DNA from: Chroogloeocystis siderophila 5.2 s.c.1 | GTDB lineage: Bacteria > Cyanobacteriota > Cyanobacteriia > Cyanobacteriales > Chroococcidiopsidaceae | Assembly: GCF_001904655.1 (NCBI RefSeq) | Contig: NZ_MRCC01000004.1 | Coordinates: 186,001-250,000, forward strand | Direction: 5' to 3' | DNA length: 64,000 nt | In this document: positions 16,883 to 27,598 of the stretch, one piece after another | How the letters are laid out: each line of letters starts with the position of its first letter | How positions within the stretch are numbered: position 1 is the first letter of the stretch | Translations under genes and position numbers: made by a program | Notes under the pieces: model-generated | Told to the model about the DNA's origin: nothing | The model's database searches: none | What the model saw: only the letters and a program-made list of their open reading frames with translations

Positions 16883-18964
16883 TCAATCTCCTCTATTATG
16901 TTTGATTGGCAGCGTGACAATAAATTTTGCTCCTTGCATCGGCTTACTCATTGCAGTAATGCTACCGCCATGACGTTCGGCGATTTTCCGGCAGATTGCT
17001 AAACCCATGCCCGTTCCTTCGTACTCGCTACGACTATGTAATCGTTGAAAAACGTTAAAGATCCGGTCGAGATATTTTTCGTCAAAACCTATACCGTTAT
17101 CTTCTATAATAATTTCACACTTAGCATCTAGCGATTCTTCACCTTCGGTGCTTTGCCAATCTGCAAGAGCTTGGCTGTAAATCTTCACAATTGGTGGTTG
17201 TTCTGGTTGATGAAACTTTAACGCATTGCCAATTAAATTTTGTAACAACTGCCGCATTTGCAGTGCATCAGCATCAATTGTGGGTAATTCGCACAGCATA
17301 ACGCGTCCATTGGTTTGCTGGATGAGGATTTCTAAATCGGATAACACTTCTTGTGCAATTTGCGTGAGATTCACAGGGACAAACGGCTGTGCGCGTGTTG
17401 CGATTCGCGAAAGTGTCAGTAAGTCATCGATTAAAGCTTGCATCCGCTGCGCGGCGTTTTGCATTCGATCGAGATAATCGCGCCCTTGATCGTTGAGTAA
17501 GTCGCCGTACATCGTCTTTAATCGATTGCCAAAAGCTTGAATCTTGCGTAATGGTTCTTGTAAGTCATGCGAGGCAACTGAGGCAAACTGTTGTAATTCT
17601 GCATTCGCGCGCGTTAGTTCTTGACGTTGGCGCGTTTCATCTGCCAGGAGTTGCGCTTGGGCTAACGCAATGCCAATTTGATCGCTGAGTTGTCGCAATA
17701 GTTCAACTTCAAAGGAACTCCACTGTCGCGGGTGATCGCACTGATGCGCAATGAGTAAACCCCACAGTTTTTCTTTGATAAAAATCGGCACAACTAAGTT
17801 GGCGACAACTTGAAATTGTTGCAAAAAGTCGATGTAGCACTGTTGAACTTCTGAGTTATAAATGTCCGCAACACAACTAATATGCCCGTGAATATATTTA
17901 TCTAGGTATTGTTTTTCAAAACAAGGATCGTGGAGATTGCGCCCAATAATTGCTGTACATCCTGGAACAACTTCTTCTTTGACAACTTTACCCGAACCAT
18001 CCGACGATAGTTGAAATAAAACAACGCGATCGCACTGCAACAGTCTTTGCACTTCCGTTACCGTCGTTTGCAGAATTTCCTCGATATGCAAGGATCGCCG
18101 AATTTTGAGTGTAATATCCGCAAATAGCTGCGATCGCAACGTTTGCCGTTGTAATTCGGCTTCAGCATGTTTGCGATCGGTAATATCCATATTAATTCCA
18201 GTCATGCGGATTGCCGTGTCTGTTTCGTCGTAGTAAACTTGACCTCGCGCTGCAATCCAATGAATACTACCATCTGCCCAAACTACGCGAAATTCAACAT
18301 TGTAGTCGGTTTGCTGCGCGATCGCCGTATTGATGATTTGTTCTAAGACTTGACGATCTTCCGGATGAACGCTTTCTAAGAAACTTTCGTAGGTGTCAAC
18401 CGCCGCTTCCGCAACTCCCATATTAGTTGCTGCGGTAGCCGAATACGAAATTTTATTATTGAGCAAATCCCAATCCCAAGTTCCCATATGCGCCGCATCT
18501 AAAGCTAATCGTAGCCTTTCTTCGCTAACACGCGCGCGTTCTGTCTGCTGGCGTAATTTTTCGGTTGCTCGACTTACTTGCAATAAACGATATACTCGCT
18601 GCCGCAGTACTGCCCAGTGAATTGGTTTTGTGATATAGTCTGTAGCTCCTGCTGCAAAAGCGCGATCAACCGACTCTTGATCTTCTAAGGCAGTAATCAT
18701 CAAAATTGGCGTGCGATCGCCCCCAGGAAGCGTTTGTAATACTCTACTACACGTAAACCCGTCCATCGCGGGCATTAAGGCATCGAGCAGTACAATATCT
18801 GGTTGCACCTGCGTGTAAGCGGCTAGCGCCTCTTCGCCGTTACTTGTTTCCACAACTTGATAGCCGACTTGTTCCATTGCTAAACGAAGTTGCAGCCGTG
18901 TAAATTTCTCGTCATCAACAATGAGGACGAGGGGAGGAGCTTGTTCAGGATCAGTAATATTCAT
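16883..18964 (-). CDS. hybrid histidine kinase REC-PAS-GAF-HisKA-HATPase, possible cyanobacteriochrome
   Basis: 693 residues. The receiver has Asp61 in DIVLLDALMPAMDG. A PAS_3 type domain spans about 150-265 (EFRVVWADGSIHWIAARG). The GAF domain spans about 280-440. HisKA has His466 in FASVASHDLQEPLRKIQAFG, a phytochrome-type kinase, with ATPase boxes IEDNGIGFDE and EGTGMGLAI. The GAF contains DPCF at 346-349 and a second cysteine, Cys376, in EVQQCYIDFLQQF. These sit where DXCF cyanobacteriochromes carry their two chromophore cysteines, though the usual Cys-His is Cys-Tyr here. It may therefore bind bilin, or it may be a GAF that has lost this ability. First gene of a three-gene operon with an Rcp1-like regulator. 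Confidence 0.92.
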   Translation of the reverse strand: MNITDPEQAPPLVLIVDDEKFTRLQLRLAMEQVGYQVVETSNGEEALAAYTQVQPDIVLLDALMPAMDGFTCSRVLQTLPGGDRTPILMITALEDQESVDRAFAAGATDYITKPIHWAVLRQRVYRLLQVSRATEKLRQQTERARVSEERLRLALDAAHMGTWDWDLLNNKISYSATAATNMGVAEAAVDTYESFLESVHPEDRQVLEQIINTAIAQQTDYNVEFRVVWADGSIHWIAARGQVYYDETDTAIRMTGINMDITDRKHAEAELQRQTLRSQLFADITLKIRRSLHIEEILQTTVTEVQRLLQCDRVVLFQLSSDGSGKVVKEEVVPGCTAIIGRNLHDPCFEKQYLDKYIHGHISCVADIYNSEVQQCYIDFLQQFQVVANLVVPIFIKEKLWGLLIAHQCDHPRQWSSFEVELLRQLSDQIGIALAQAQLLADETRQRQELTRANAELQQFASVASHDLQEPLRKIQAFGNRLKTMYGDLLNDQGRDYLDRMQNAAQRMQALIDDLLTLSRIATRAQPFVPVNLTQIAQEVLSDLEILIQQTNGRVMLCELPTIDADALQMRQLLQNLIGNALKFHQPEQPPIVKIYSQALADWQSTEGEESLDAKCEIIIEDNGIGFDEKYLDRIFNVFQRLHSRSEYEGTGMGLAICRKIAERHGGSITAMSKPMQGAKFIVTLPIKHNRGD

Positions 18965-19097
18965 ACTTGGAAAGAAGGGGACAGAAGTTGGAGGTTAGGG
19001 CTCAGAGACTTACCAAGGTTCGCAAAATTTGTGTTGAGACGCTTGAGATTCTGATCGCATCACGCTTTTAAGTGTACGTTTCCCTGATCCCAGACTT

Positions 19098-22000
19098 CTA
19101 TCCCTGACCTCTTTGAAGTTCGGTTTGCAGAACGGCTTTGACTCTACTAAACTCAAGCTTTATTTGCTCCACTTTGCATAACATCTCGCTCGCATTTCCC
19201 TCAGTACTCATTGTTTCTAATTCTTTGCTGTATTGCGCAAGAGTCATTGCACCTAAAGTAGCACTACTTGATTTGAGTGTGTGCGCGGCTTTACGCAGTG
19301 CGATCGCATCATCACTTTCTATTGCACTCGCCATTTTCTCAACAAGCTTTACTGAATCATCAATGTAACATTTGATTAATTCAGCTACAATGTTTTCCGC
19401 GTTTTCCCCAATCATCTTTTTCAAAGATTTTAGTTTTTGAAAATTGATCGCTGTTGAATGTTGCGTAGGAAACGTCAGTGTATAAGAAATTTGCGGTTTT
19501 GGAGCTTTCTGTAACGCTTGCGTGAGTTCTTCGACTTGTATCGGCTTACTAATGTAATCATTCATACCAGCCGCGAGGCATTCGGCTTTGTCTTCTTGCA
19601 TCGCATTCGCCGTCATTGCAATAATTCTAGGACGTATTTCTGTCCCAAATTCTTTAACAATCTGACGCGTTGCAGTCAAACCGTCCATTTTCGGCATTTG
19701 CACATCCATCAAAACGACATCATAATTTTGACGACGTAGAGTATCTAAAACTTCTAATCCATTAGTGGCAACGTCTGCGTGATAACCTAAAGATTGCAAA
19801 ATATGTAAGGCAATTTTTTGGTTAACAAGATTGTCTTCTGCAAGTAAAATTCGCAGTGGTAAGTTTGCTGCAAATGTGGTGTCGATCTTGTTAGTATCAG
19901 ATGCTAATGATTGATTCCAAATTTGACTTAAGATGCTGTAAAGGTGCGATGTTTTGATTGGTTTAGTTAGGTAACTGATAAATCGTTGCGATATTTGCAA
20001 CAGTGCATTTTGGTGGCTAATCGTTGTTAGTAGTATTGTTGGTAACTGTGAGTTTTGGCACGCGGCGATTAACGCATCAGTTTGATGTATATGTGAATCG
20101 ATAATCGCAACATCAAATAATGTACCTTGTTGAATTTGAGCAAGTGCTGCTACAGAGTCTAAACTGTAGGGAATTATACCCCATGATTGGGCTTGCCAAA
20201 CTAAAGATTGTTGAATCGTTGGATGATCTACCACAACTAACATCCGCTTGCGAGTAAAGTGCAAAGCGCAACTTTCTGGAGGAAAAACGCTAGTATCAAT
20301 TGTTGTTGCGATCGTGAAATAAAAAGTAGAGCCTTGATTGACTTGCGTTTCTACCCAGATTCGACCTTGCATCATCTCACACAACTGCTTGGCGATCGCT
20401 AAACCTAAACCAGTACCGCCATATTCACGTGTAATCGAAGCATCGCCTTGGCTAAAAGCTTGAAATAAATGTTCTATCGTCTCTCTGGGAATGCCAATTC
20501 CTGTATCTTTGACTGCAAATTGAATTTCATACCTCCCCGCTAGTTTATCAGCGCACTCCAACTCGCGGGCTGTCACTGAAACGATAACCTCACCTTGATG
20601 TGTAAATTTAACAGAATTACTCAGGAGATTGACGAGAATTTGCCGTAAGCGAGTCACATCACCAACGATGTTATTCGGAGTATCTGGATGAATAATATAG
20701 GCTAATTCAATATTTTTTTCTGCTGCTTTGAAAGCTAAAATATCTACAGCTTCTTCAACACAAGTTCTTAAATTAAAAGCGTATTGTTCTAATTCAAGCT
20801 TACCCGACTCGATTTTCGATAATTCCAAAACGTCGTTGAGTAGTATCAACAAAACATTACTACTTGTACGAATCGTTTCTAAAAACTCTTTTTGTTGCTG
20901 TGATAACGGAGTATTCAAAAGTAAATTCGTCATCCCAACAATTGCATTCATTGGAGTCCGAATTTCATGGCTCATGTTTGCTAAAAATTGACTTTTAACA
21001 CGAGTTGCGGCTTCAGCATCGGTTTTTGCTTTTTCTAATTCTTGATTAGCTTGTGATAACTCTTGAGTACGTCGCACAAGCATTTTTTGATTGAGATATT
21101 GCTCAGTAATATCATCTAATATCCACAATCTACCAGCGACATTCTGCACGCGCGTTGCAGTACTCGAAATGCTCAAAACTTTTGGGGTTTCACCTTGAAA
21201 AATCCAATGCCAATTGCGAATTTCAGCTTGCGGAAACTCCCGTGCGGGGGTTCCCCCCGTTGAGGGAAGTTTCCAAGACAGTGGTTGCGCAAAAAAATGT
21301 GCGGCTTGTGCGGTAATTTCGCTTTGATTGTCAGCACTTGTCCGCAATTTTGCCATTGCTTGCGCTAAAATCGGTGGTTCTACCGCGCCTGGTTGTAGCC
21401 CTAGTTGTACCGCAGCGGCTTGATTAATCCAGCCTTGTTCGCCGCTTTCATCAACAAAGACAACTCCCTGATGAATTGTTTCGAGCATGGCGCTAAAGCG
21501 CGATCGCAGTTTATCAAGGCGGATCGTTGTGTCAGTAAATTGTAGTAATGTACGTAACTCGCCCAACAATAACTCGACAAAATGCCGCGTTTGTGGATTA
21601 ATGAAAGTATAGCGCTGCCATATTAGTAAAATTGCACCTCTTGTACTATCTGATGCTACAAGTGGTAACACTGCAACAGATTTAGCACCCTGCGCGAGTA
21701 GAATATGCGACGCGTCGGGAGTTGCAGGATAGTCGTTGTAATAAAGACAACGATTTTGTGCGAGTGCATCGGTGAATAATGCAGGCGTGGTGAGCGAAGC
21801 AGGAAGCGCTTTTGCTGGAAGACACGACGCGATGATTTGCGCGGTGACGTCATCAATCTGACGTAAGGCGATCGCTGCATGCGCACGAGTTATCTTTTGC
21901 AAAAGTGTTAATGCTTGGTCAATGAGCGCATTCGGAGTTGTCGTTTTATCAGCATTCGCGAGTGTCACAAGGATAGATTGTGCCGCTAAACGCCACTCGA

Positions 22001-22301
22001 TATCGCGGAGAAACTTATTTACGGGAAGACTGCTGATAATGACACTGCACAAACCAAGAGTCTGTAAAAGCTGTGCGGGATTAGATATACCGACAAAAAA
22101 GGTAACTGCAATAATGAGGAGTGTTGGCTTAAGTTGCAGAGGTAAACTGATGCATACAGTTAACAGAATGAGCGCTAATAACAAAAACGTCCATCCTTGC
22201 AATACACCTAAGCTGACAAAAATGAGGATGGCAGCAAATAATATTGGTCTAAATGTTGGTAGCCAATCAGGATGATTTAGGTTTAGATATTGGCGAGACA
22301 T
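19098..22301 (-). CDS. membrane hybrid histidine kinase with REC domains and Hpt
   Basis: A 1067-residue, BarA-like multistep phosphorelay protein. Two to four hydrophobic segments occupy residues ~18-95, a GAF-like domain ~120-255 and a PAS-like domain ~265-405. HisKA has His445 in [20 protein letters not shown], followed by the ATPase ([20 protein letters not shown]). A degenerate receiver (~690-810) lacks the normal acidic pair ([10 protein letters not shown]). A good receiver follows ([29 protein letters not shown]), and an Hpt domain has His in [17 protein letters not shown]. Residues ~341-358 are encoded by a dispersed palindromic repeat. Its start lies 19 bases inside the end of the RsbQ-like gene. 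Confidence 0.93.
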   Translation of the reverse strand: MSRQYLNLNHPDWLPTFRPILFAAILIFVSLGVLQGWTFLLLALILLTVCISLPLQLKPTLLIIAVTFFVGISNPAQLLQTLGLCSVIISSLPVNKFLRDIEWRLAAQSILVTLANADKTTTPNALIDQALTLLQKITRAHAAIALRQIDDVTAQIIASCLPAKALPASLTTPALFTDALAQNRCLYYNDYPATPDASHILLAQGAKSVAVLPLVASDSTRGAILLIWQRYTFINPQTRHFVELLLGELRTLLQFTDTTIRLDKLRSRFSAMLETIHQGVVFVDESGEQGWINQAAAVQLGLQPGAVEPPILAQAMAKLRTSADNQSEITAQAAHFFAQPLSWKLPSTGGTPAREFPQAEIRNWHWIFQGETPKVLSISSTATRVQNVAGRLWILDDITEQYLNQKMLVRRTQELSQANQELEKAKTDAEAATRVKSQFLANMSHEIRTPMNAIVGMTNLLLNTPLSQQQKEFLETIRTSSNVLLILLNDVLELSKIESGKLELEQYAFNLRTCVEEAVDILAFKAAEKNIELAYIIHPDTPNNIVGDVTRLRQILVNLLSNSVKFTHQGEVIVSVTARELECADKLAGRYEIQFAVKDTGIGIPRETIEHLFQAFSQGDASITREYGGTGLGLAIAKQLCEMMQGRIWVETQVNQGSTFYFTIATTIDTSVFPPESCALHFTRKRMLVVVDHPTIQQSLVWQAQSWGIIPYSLDSVAALAQIQQGTLFDVAIIDSHIHQTDALIAACQNSQLPTILLTTISHQNALLQISQRFISYLTKPIKTSHLYSILSQIWNQSLASDTNKIDTTFAANLPLRILLAEDNLVNQKIALHILQSLGYHADVATNGLEVLDTLRRQNYDVVLMDVQMPKMDGLTATRQIVKEFGTEIRPRIIAMTANAMQEDKAECLAAGMNDYISKPIQVEELTQALQKAPKPQISYTLTFPTQHSTAINFQKLKSLKKMIGENAENIVAELIKCYIDDSVKLVEKMASAIESDDAIALRKAAHTLKSSSATLGAMTLAQYSKELETMSTEGNASEMLCKVEQIKLEFSRVKAVLQTELQRGQG
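21232..21281. repeat. palindromic dispersed repeat inserted in a coding sequence, copy A
   Basis: Nested inverted repeat: outer arms GGAAACTCCC and GGGAAGTTTCC, inner arms CGGGGG-TT-CCCCCCG, followed by AAGACAGTGGT. On the coding (minus) strand it reads in frame as [16 protein letters not shown] diverged intergenic copy in the same orientation lies at 35211-35260 and shares CGTGCGGG, TTGAG and TTTCCAAGACA. Confidence 0.8.
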
Positions 22302-23086
22302 GAGGCGATCGCACGGGTAACGATTTCTGGGGCGCTGAGGTGCGGTAAATGCCCTGTTGTTGGTATATTTGTCAGCGTACTGTTAGCGATCTTTTGTGCC
22401 ATGTACTGACCAACTTCGAGCGGTACAGCAATATCGTTATTCGATTGTAAGATATCTACAGGGATCTTGAGTCGCGGTAGCTTGTCGCGGTGATCCGATT
22501 GAAAAATCACCCGTGCTACAGCTTGCGCGATGTCAGGGCGAATTGCGGATAAAGTATTTGCATACTCGATCGCAAGTTCAGGTTTATCAGGATTTCCCAT
22601 CACCAGCGGTGCAAACCCACTCGCCCAAGCATAATAATTCGCAGCCATTGCGGCGTATAGTTGATCTAAATCAGCTTGCTCAAAACCGCCAATATAATTG
22701 ATATCGTTGAGATAGCGTGGTGATGCACCGATAAAAATTAATTTACAGAAGTATTGCGGCTCAACTAAGGCAGCTAATAAGCTTACCATCCCACTCACTG
22801 AGTGACCAATTAAAATGCTATCTTTCAACTTCAACTCGGCACACAAATCGAGCAAGTCTTCAGCGTAACTATACAAGCTGCTGTAACGGTGTGGACTATA
22901 TGCAGCAAAGTCTGATTTTCCCGCACCGACTTGATCGAAAAGAACGATGCGATAGCGATCGGCAAAAGCTGGGATTTGATGTCGCCAGGCGGTTTGATCC
23001 GTGCCAAAACCATGTGCGAAAATTAATGTCTGACCACTGTTGCCTAGAACGTTAACGTTGTTGCGCGGCAAGATGCTCGTTACCAT
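22283..23086 (-). CDS. RsbQ/KAI2-like alpha/beta hydrolase
   Basis: 267 residues from ATG 23086 (an upstream in-frame GTG at 23131 is possible, but the resulting extension is unlike the family). The catalytic triad fits RsbQ: Ser96 in LIGHSVSGM, Asp218 in SNNDIAVP and His246 in TTGHLPHLS. RsbQ numbering is 96/219/247, which supports this start. The oxyanion region is [14 protein letters not shown]. In Bacillus, RsbQ makes or delivers a small hydrophobic signal to the PAS domain of RsbP. Related plant proteins KAI2/D14 perceive karrikin and strigolactone. Here the stop lies 19 bases past the start of the GAF/PAS hybrid kinase, so that kinase is the probable partner. Confidence 0.88.
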   Translation of the reverse strand: MVTSILPRNNVNVLGNSGQTLIFAHGFGTDQTAWRHQIPAFADRYRIVLFDQVGAGKSDFAAYSPHRYSSLYSYAEDLLDLCAELKLKDSILIGHSVSGMVSLLAALVEPQYFCKLIFIGASPRYLNDINYIGGFEQADLDQLYAAMAANYYAWASGFAPLVMGNPDKPELAIEYANTLSAIRPDIAQAVARVIFQSDHRDKLPRLKIPVDILQSNNDIAVPLEVGQYMAQKIANSTLTNIPTTGHLPHLSAPEIVTRAIASCLANI

Positions 23087-23305
23087 AAGCCAGCGATCGC
23101 TTTTTATTATGCACTTAAATTTAAAGTACACATAGATTGATTTAATTGTACCATTTCAAGTTCACGCTTACTGCATCAAGCAGCAACAGTCAGACTAATG
23201 GAAAGGAATGGGGCAAATCAGCAAAATAGCAATGCTATTTTGAGAACTAGATACTACTATTGTGGATGATCGCATTAAAAACTCTTTTGCAATAGAAGTT
23301 CAGCG

Positions 23306-24676
23306 ATGCCGAGTAATAGTCTAGACCAACTATTAGAGCAACCTTTAGTCGAGTCAACCAAGCAAACTGTCAATCAAATGAGCAGTTCTGAATTAGCGCG
23401 ATTGCTCAATGAGATTGGCTATCAAAAGCGGGTACTTGCCTTTCGGTTGCTAGATAAAAACAAGGCAATAGAAGTCTTTGAGTACCTTAATCATGACGAA
23501 CAGGCAGACCTGATTCAGGCAATGGAGGCACCCGAAAGTATTGATATGATAGAGTCTCTCGATCCAGATGATCGAGTGCAATTGCTTGAAGAACTGCCTG
23601 CCAAGGTAACCAAAAGGTTGATTGCAGATCTCAGCCCAGATTCCCGTGAGAGTGTAAATACGCTTTTAGGATATCCAGAGCGCAGTGCTGGACGGTTAAT
23701 GAGTCCTCGCTACCTAGCTGTTCGCAGCGGCACTTCAGTAGGGGACGCAATAAATGCTGTACGCAATTCAAAACTGCGAGCCGATGAGCTGCAAGTAATT
23801 TTTGTCATTGACCCAGAGCGGTTTTATCAAGGCTATACCTGGTTAGCAACTCTGGTCAAAGCCCATGCAGATACTTCAGTTGAAGCACTTATTGAAGGGA
23901 ACACTGCTGTTCGAGTTGTTGATCGTGAAGTTCGTGCAGCTCAAGTCATGAAAGATGCGGATTTACCTGCAATTCCAGTTGTCGATCAAGAAGGACGGTT
24001 AGTAGGAGCCATTACCTTTGACGACGTAATTGATCTCATTGATGAAGAAGCAACAGAAGCAGCTTACTCTAAGGCTGGAGTTGGAGGCAATTTGCAAGGG
24101 CGCGATCGCGTTTGGAGTCAGCGATTGGTAGATGGACCAATTTGGTATGCGATTCGACTGCGACTTTTGTTTTTGATTATCACTCTCATTGGAGGTTTTC
24201 TAGTAGGTGGGGTGATCGATCAGTTTGAAGAAACTTTAGAAGCGGTGGTAGCAGCCGCTATTTTTATTCCGCTTGTGATGGATATGGGCGGTAATGTGGG
24301 AACTCAATCTACAACCATCTTTGCGCGGGGTTTAGCCTGGAATCAGATTGATGCTAAGCGCTTTCTTCCTTATTTGGCACGAGAAGCAATGATTGGGGCT
24401 TTAATTGGTCTAGTATTAGGCATTGCCGCAGGAGTGATAGCATACTTTTGGCAAGGTTTACCCAATGATGTACCACAGCTAGGTATCGCGGTAGGATTAG
24501 CACTGTTTGCAGTTGTGTTGCTGGGTGCTGTGTTAGGAGCAACTCTACCCTGGATGTTATTGCGATTTGGATTTGACCATGCTACTGGTGCCGATCCTTT
24601 CCTAACTACGATCAAAGATTTTTTGGGGCTATTAATCTATTTCGCCTTGGTTAACTGGCTAGTAGGAGTTGTATAA
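23306..24676 (+). CDS. mgtE: magnesium transporter MgtE, full length
   Basis: 456 residues in the standard MgtE order. The helical N domain spans ~10-130 (LNHDEQADLIQAMEAPE, LLEELPAKVTKRLIADL). The CBS pair spans ~140-260 (MSPRYLAVRSGTSVGDAI, IPVVDQEGRLVGAITFDDVI). The five-helix pore domain spans ~285-456, with MDMGGNVGTQSTTIFARGL and the Mg-site helix DPFLTTIKDFLGLLIYF containing the conserved Asp. It imports Mg and is gated by Mg bound between the N/CBS domains and the pore. It is a single gene, and a second, CBS-less homologue lies at 7381. Confidence 0.95.
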   Translation: MPSNSLDQLLEQPLVESTKQTVNQMSSSELARLLNEIGYQKRVLAFRLLDKNKAIEVFEYLNHDEQADLIQAMEAPESIDMIESLDPDDRVQLLEELPAKVTKRLIADLSPDSRESVNTLLGYPERSAGRLMSPRYLAVRSGTSVGDAINAVRNSKLRADELQVIFVIDPERFYQGYTWLATLVKAHADTSVEALIEGNTAVRVVDREVRAAQVMKDADLPAIPVVDQEGRLVGAITFDDVIDLIDEEATEAAYSKAGVGGNLQGRDRVWSQRLVDGPIWYAIRLRLLFLIITLIGGFLVGGVIDQFEETLEAVVAAAIFIPLVMDMGGNVGTQSTTIFARGLAWNQIDAKRFLPYLAREAMIGALIGLVLGIAAGVIAYFWQGLPNDVPQLGIAVGLALFAVVLLGAVLGATLPWMLLRFGFDHATGADPFLTTIKDFLGLLIYFALVNWLVGVV

Positions 24677-24778
24677 GTTGGCAACTGCGTAGCTTTGTGT
24701 GGATGCTAAGAACACGAAGAAATACGAGTTATATAAGTCTTGACTGCATTGAAGTTGTACTAGTTCAAAGTTTGGTAC

Positions 24779-24818
24779 AAAAAAACGGCAGAGTGTTACT
24801 TTCCTCTACCGTTTTTTT
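24779..24818. terminator. intrinsic terminator between mgtE and clpC
   Basis: AACGGCAGAG pairs with CTCTACCGTT around an 11-13 base loop and is flanked by a 7-base A-run on the left and a 7-base T-run on the right. The single mismatch on the plus strand becomes a G-U pair on the minus strand, so it should work best for clpC transcripts but may serve both. Confidence 0.8.
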
Positions 24819-24830
24819 AAAATCAATGAT

Positions 24831-27308
24831 TTACTGTTCTACAGCTTGCGGTAACAATTCCCGTCGCTGTTCAGCAAGTACTTTGACATTACCAGTATCG
24901 TCAACATCAACGACAGCTGTATCACCATCTTTGATGCGTCCAGACAAGATTTCTTCTGCCAAACTGTCTTCAAGTAAGCGCATAATCGCCCGACGTAGTG
25001 GTCTTGCACCGTAGCTCGGATTGTATCCTTCTTCTACTAAGCGATCCTTGAAGCGATCAGTAACTTCTAGCGTAATTCCCTTCTCAGTTAAGCGTGTAAA
25101 CACTTCCTTGAGCAGGATATCCGAGATTTGCTTGACTTCGTCCTTCGACAATTGACGGAAGACGATGATTTCATCCAAGCGGTTCAAGAACTCTGGGCGG
25201 AAGTATTGCTTGAGTTCTTCGTTAACTAATGAACGAATGCGATTGTATTGCGCTTCGGCTTGGTTCTCAGCAAATTCAAAGCCTAAACCACCACCACCTT
25301 TTTCAATCACTTTAGAACCAATGTTCGAGGTCAAGATCAGCAACGTATTCTTGAAGTCTACGGTGCGACCTTTCGCATCGGTTAAGCGACCGTCTTCAAG
25401 AATTTGCAGCAGCATATTGAAGACATCGGGGTGTGCTTTCTCGATTTCATCGAATAGCACTACAGTATATGGTCTGCGGCGTACGGCTTCGGTTAATTGA
25501 CCGCCTTCGTTGTAACCAACGTAGCCTGGAGGCGAACCGATGAGTTTACTAACGGTGTGGCGTTCCATGTATTCCGACATATCCAAGCGAATCATCGCTT
25601 CTTCGGAACCAAAGAAGTAAGCTGCTAACGCTTTTGTTAACTCGGTTTTACCAACACCAGTAGGTCCAGAGAAGACAAAGCTTGCAATCGGACGGTTGGG
25701 GTTTTTTAAGCCAACTCTTGCACGCCTAATTGCTTTAGAAACTGCCTTGACCGCATCTTCTTGACCGATGAGTCGCTGATGCAATGTGTCTTCCATGTGC
25801 AACAGTTTCTCGGATTCGGTTTCGGTGAGTTTATTGACAGGTACGCCCGTCCAAGAAGCAACGATTTGCGCGATATCTTCCTCAGTCACCACTGGAGAAT
25901 CGTTTTCTCCTTCGCGGGTGCTGGTGGTTTTGCTTTGCGCGATCGCCCGAATTTCGGCTTTGATTTCCATCTCGCGATCGCGGAGTTCGCCAGCGCGGTC
26001 GAAGTCTTGCGATCGGACTGCATCGTCTTTTTCTTTAAGAACTTGACGCAGTTCTTTATCTAACTCTTTCGCTGCGGGAGGAAGTTGCGAGTTAATTAAA
26101 CGCACTCTTGAACCGGCTTCGTCGATCAAGTCGATGGCTTTATCTGGTAAGTAGCGATCGCTGATATAACGGTCGGAAAGCTTCGCAGCAGCGACTAGGG
26201 CTTCATCCGAGATTTTCAGCTTGTGGTGTTGCTCGTAACGTTCGCGTAGACCATACAAAATCTCGATTGTTTCGTCTACCGAAGGTTCGCCCACCATCAC
26301 CGGTTGGAATCTGCGTTCGAGGGCGGCGTCGCGCTCGATGTGTTTGCGGTATTCATCGAGTGTTGTTGCACCGATACACTGCAATTCACCTCTTGCCAAA
26401 GCAGGTTTGAGGATGTTTGCTGCGTCGATCGCACCTTCAGCCGCGCCCGCACCAATCAGCGTATGCACCTCGTCAATCACTAAAATCACGTTCCCTGCTG
26501 AACGGATTTCATCCATGATTTTCTTTAGGCGTTCTTCAAATTCACCGCGATACTTTGTACCTGCAACGAGCAAGCCGATATCGAGGGTGACGACGCGCTT
26601 TTCTTCGAGGATATCGGGAATATCTTTGTTGGCAATTCGCGATGCCAAACCTTCGGCGATCGCGGTTTTACCTACACCCGGTTCTCCGATTAATACTGGA
26701 TTATTCTTGGTACGACGACCTAAAATTTGAATAACTCGCTCGATTTCTTTTGCACGACCAACAACAGGATCGAGTTTACCCTCAGCAGCCATTTGAGTTA
26801 GGTTCGAGCCAAACTCATCGAGTGTTGGAGTTTTAGTGCGACCCGATTGCGAAGATCCGGCTGATACCTCAGCGGTTTCTCCCAACATCCGAATCACTTG
26901 CGTGCGTACTTTAGATAAATCAACTCCTAAGTTTTCTAGTACTCTTGCTGCAACGCCTTCTCCTTCGCGGATTAAGCCGAGTAGCAAGTGCTCGGTACCA
27001 ATATAGTTATGTCCTAGCTGGCGTGCTTCTTCTAGAGAAAGTTCCAAAACTCGCTTTGCCCGTGGGGTAAACGGAATTTCCACTGCCACAAAGCCAGAGC
27101 CTCGACCAATAATTTTTTCGACTTCAATCCGAGCGTCTTTAAGGTTGACGCCCATGGATTTCAGCACTTTAGCCGCTACACCTGTCCCTTCCCCTATCAG
27201 ACCCAGGAGGATCTGCTCTGTACCTACGAAGTTGTGACCCAGGCGGCGAGCTTCTTCCTGGGCCAGCATGATCACTTTAATAGCTTTTTCTGTGAAGCGT
27301 TCAAACAT
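24831..27308 (-). CDS. clpC: ATP-dependent Clp protease ATP-binding subunit ClpC
   Basis: An 825-residue AAA+ unfoldase that feeds ClpP. The Clp_N double repeat spans 1-140 ([28 protein letters not shown]). The first AAA+ domain has Walker [12 protein letters not shown] and [19 protein letters not shown]/coiled-coil M domain lies near 420-460 ([18 protein letters not shown]). The second AAA+ domain has [14 protein letters not shown] and [15 protein letters not shown], and the C-terminal D2 small domain carries [16 protein letters not shown]. The length equals other cyanobacterial ClpC. It is monocistronic, transcribed away from rimI. Its N-domain is a close paralogue of the Clp_N part of the ArsR fusion at 56549. 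Confidence 0.97.
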   Translation of the reverse strand: MFERFTEKAIKVIMLAQEEARRLGHNFVGTEQILLGLIGEGTGVAAKVLKSMGVNLKDARIEVEKIIGRGSGFVAVEIPFTPRAKRVLELSLEEARQLGHNYIGTEHLLLGLIREGEGVAARVLENLGVDLSKVRTQVIRMLGETAEVSAGSSQSGRTKTPTLDEFGSNLTQMAAEGKLDPVVGRAKEIERVIQILGRRTKNNPVLIGEPGVGKTAIAEGLASRIANKDIPDILEEKRVVTLDIGLLVAGTKYRGEFEERLKKIMDEIRSAGNVILVIDEVHTLIGAGAAEGAIDAANILKPALARGELQCIGATTLDEYRKHIERDAALERRFQPVMVGEPSVDETIEILYGLRERYEQHHKLKISDEALVAAAKLSDRYISDRYLPDKAIDLIDEAGSRVRLINSQLPPAAKELDKELRQVLKEKDDAVRSQDFDRAGELRDREMEIKAEIRAIAQSKTTSTREGENDSPVVTEEDIAQIVASWTGVPVNKLTETESEKLLHMEDTLHQRLIGQEDAVKAVSKAIRRARVGLKNPNRPIASFVFSGPTGVGKTELTKALAAYFFGSEEAMIRLDMSEYMERHTVSKLIGSPPGYVGYNEGGQLTEAVRRRPYTVVLFDEIEKAHPDVFNMLLQILEDGRLTDAKGRTVDFKNTLLILTSNIGSKVIEKGGGGLGFEFAENQAEAQYNRIRSLVNEELKQYFRPEFLNRLDEIIVFRQLSKDEVKQISDILLKEVFTRLTEKGITLEVTDRFKDRLVEEGYNPSYGARPLRRAIMRLLEDSLAEEILSGRIKDGDTAVVDVDDTGNVKVLAEQRRELLPQAVEQ

Positions 27309-27598
27309 GGCGTTCTTCCATACCTGAGTCGTGCCGGTACGCTGATTTTAGCATAGGCTTCATGTCCGGCTGTCAAATTATGATACAAACTACAGCACGG
27401 TTTTCCCTCTTTTTTTGGGAAGATTTATACTTTTTACAACTTTTGCTCTATCAGGTTTTCAGACACCCAGCAAAAGATTTGATCTAGAAGCAAACAAACT
27501 TTGGCAACAAGACAAACCCTTTGACATGAAAAGTTTGTTTCTGAATGGTTGCTATTCTTAAAATCGTTAAGCCCCAAGAGTAGATTTGTAGCAGAAAT

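Noticed and set aside
23087-23131. GTG-started extension of the RsbQ-like hydrolase
   Set aside because: The added residues are unlike the family, and the start at 23086 places the catalytic Ser at position 96 as in RsbQ.
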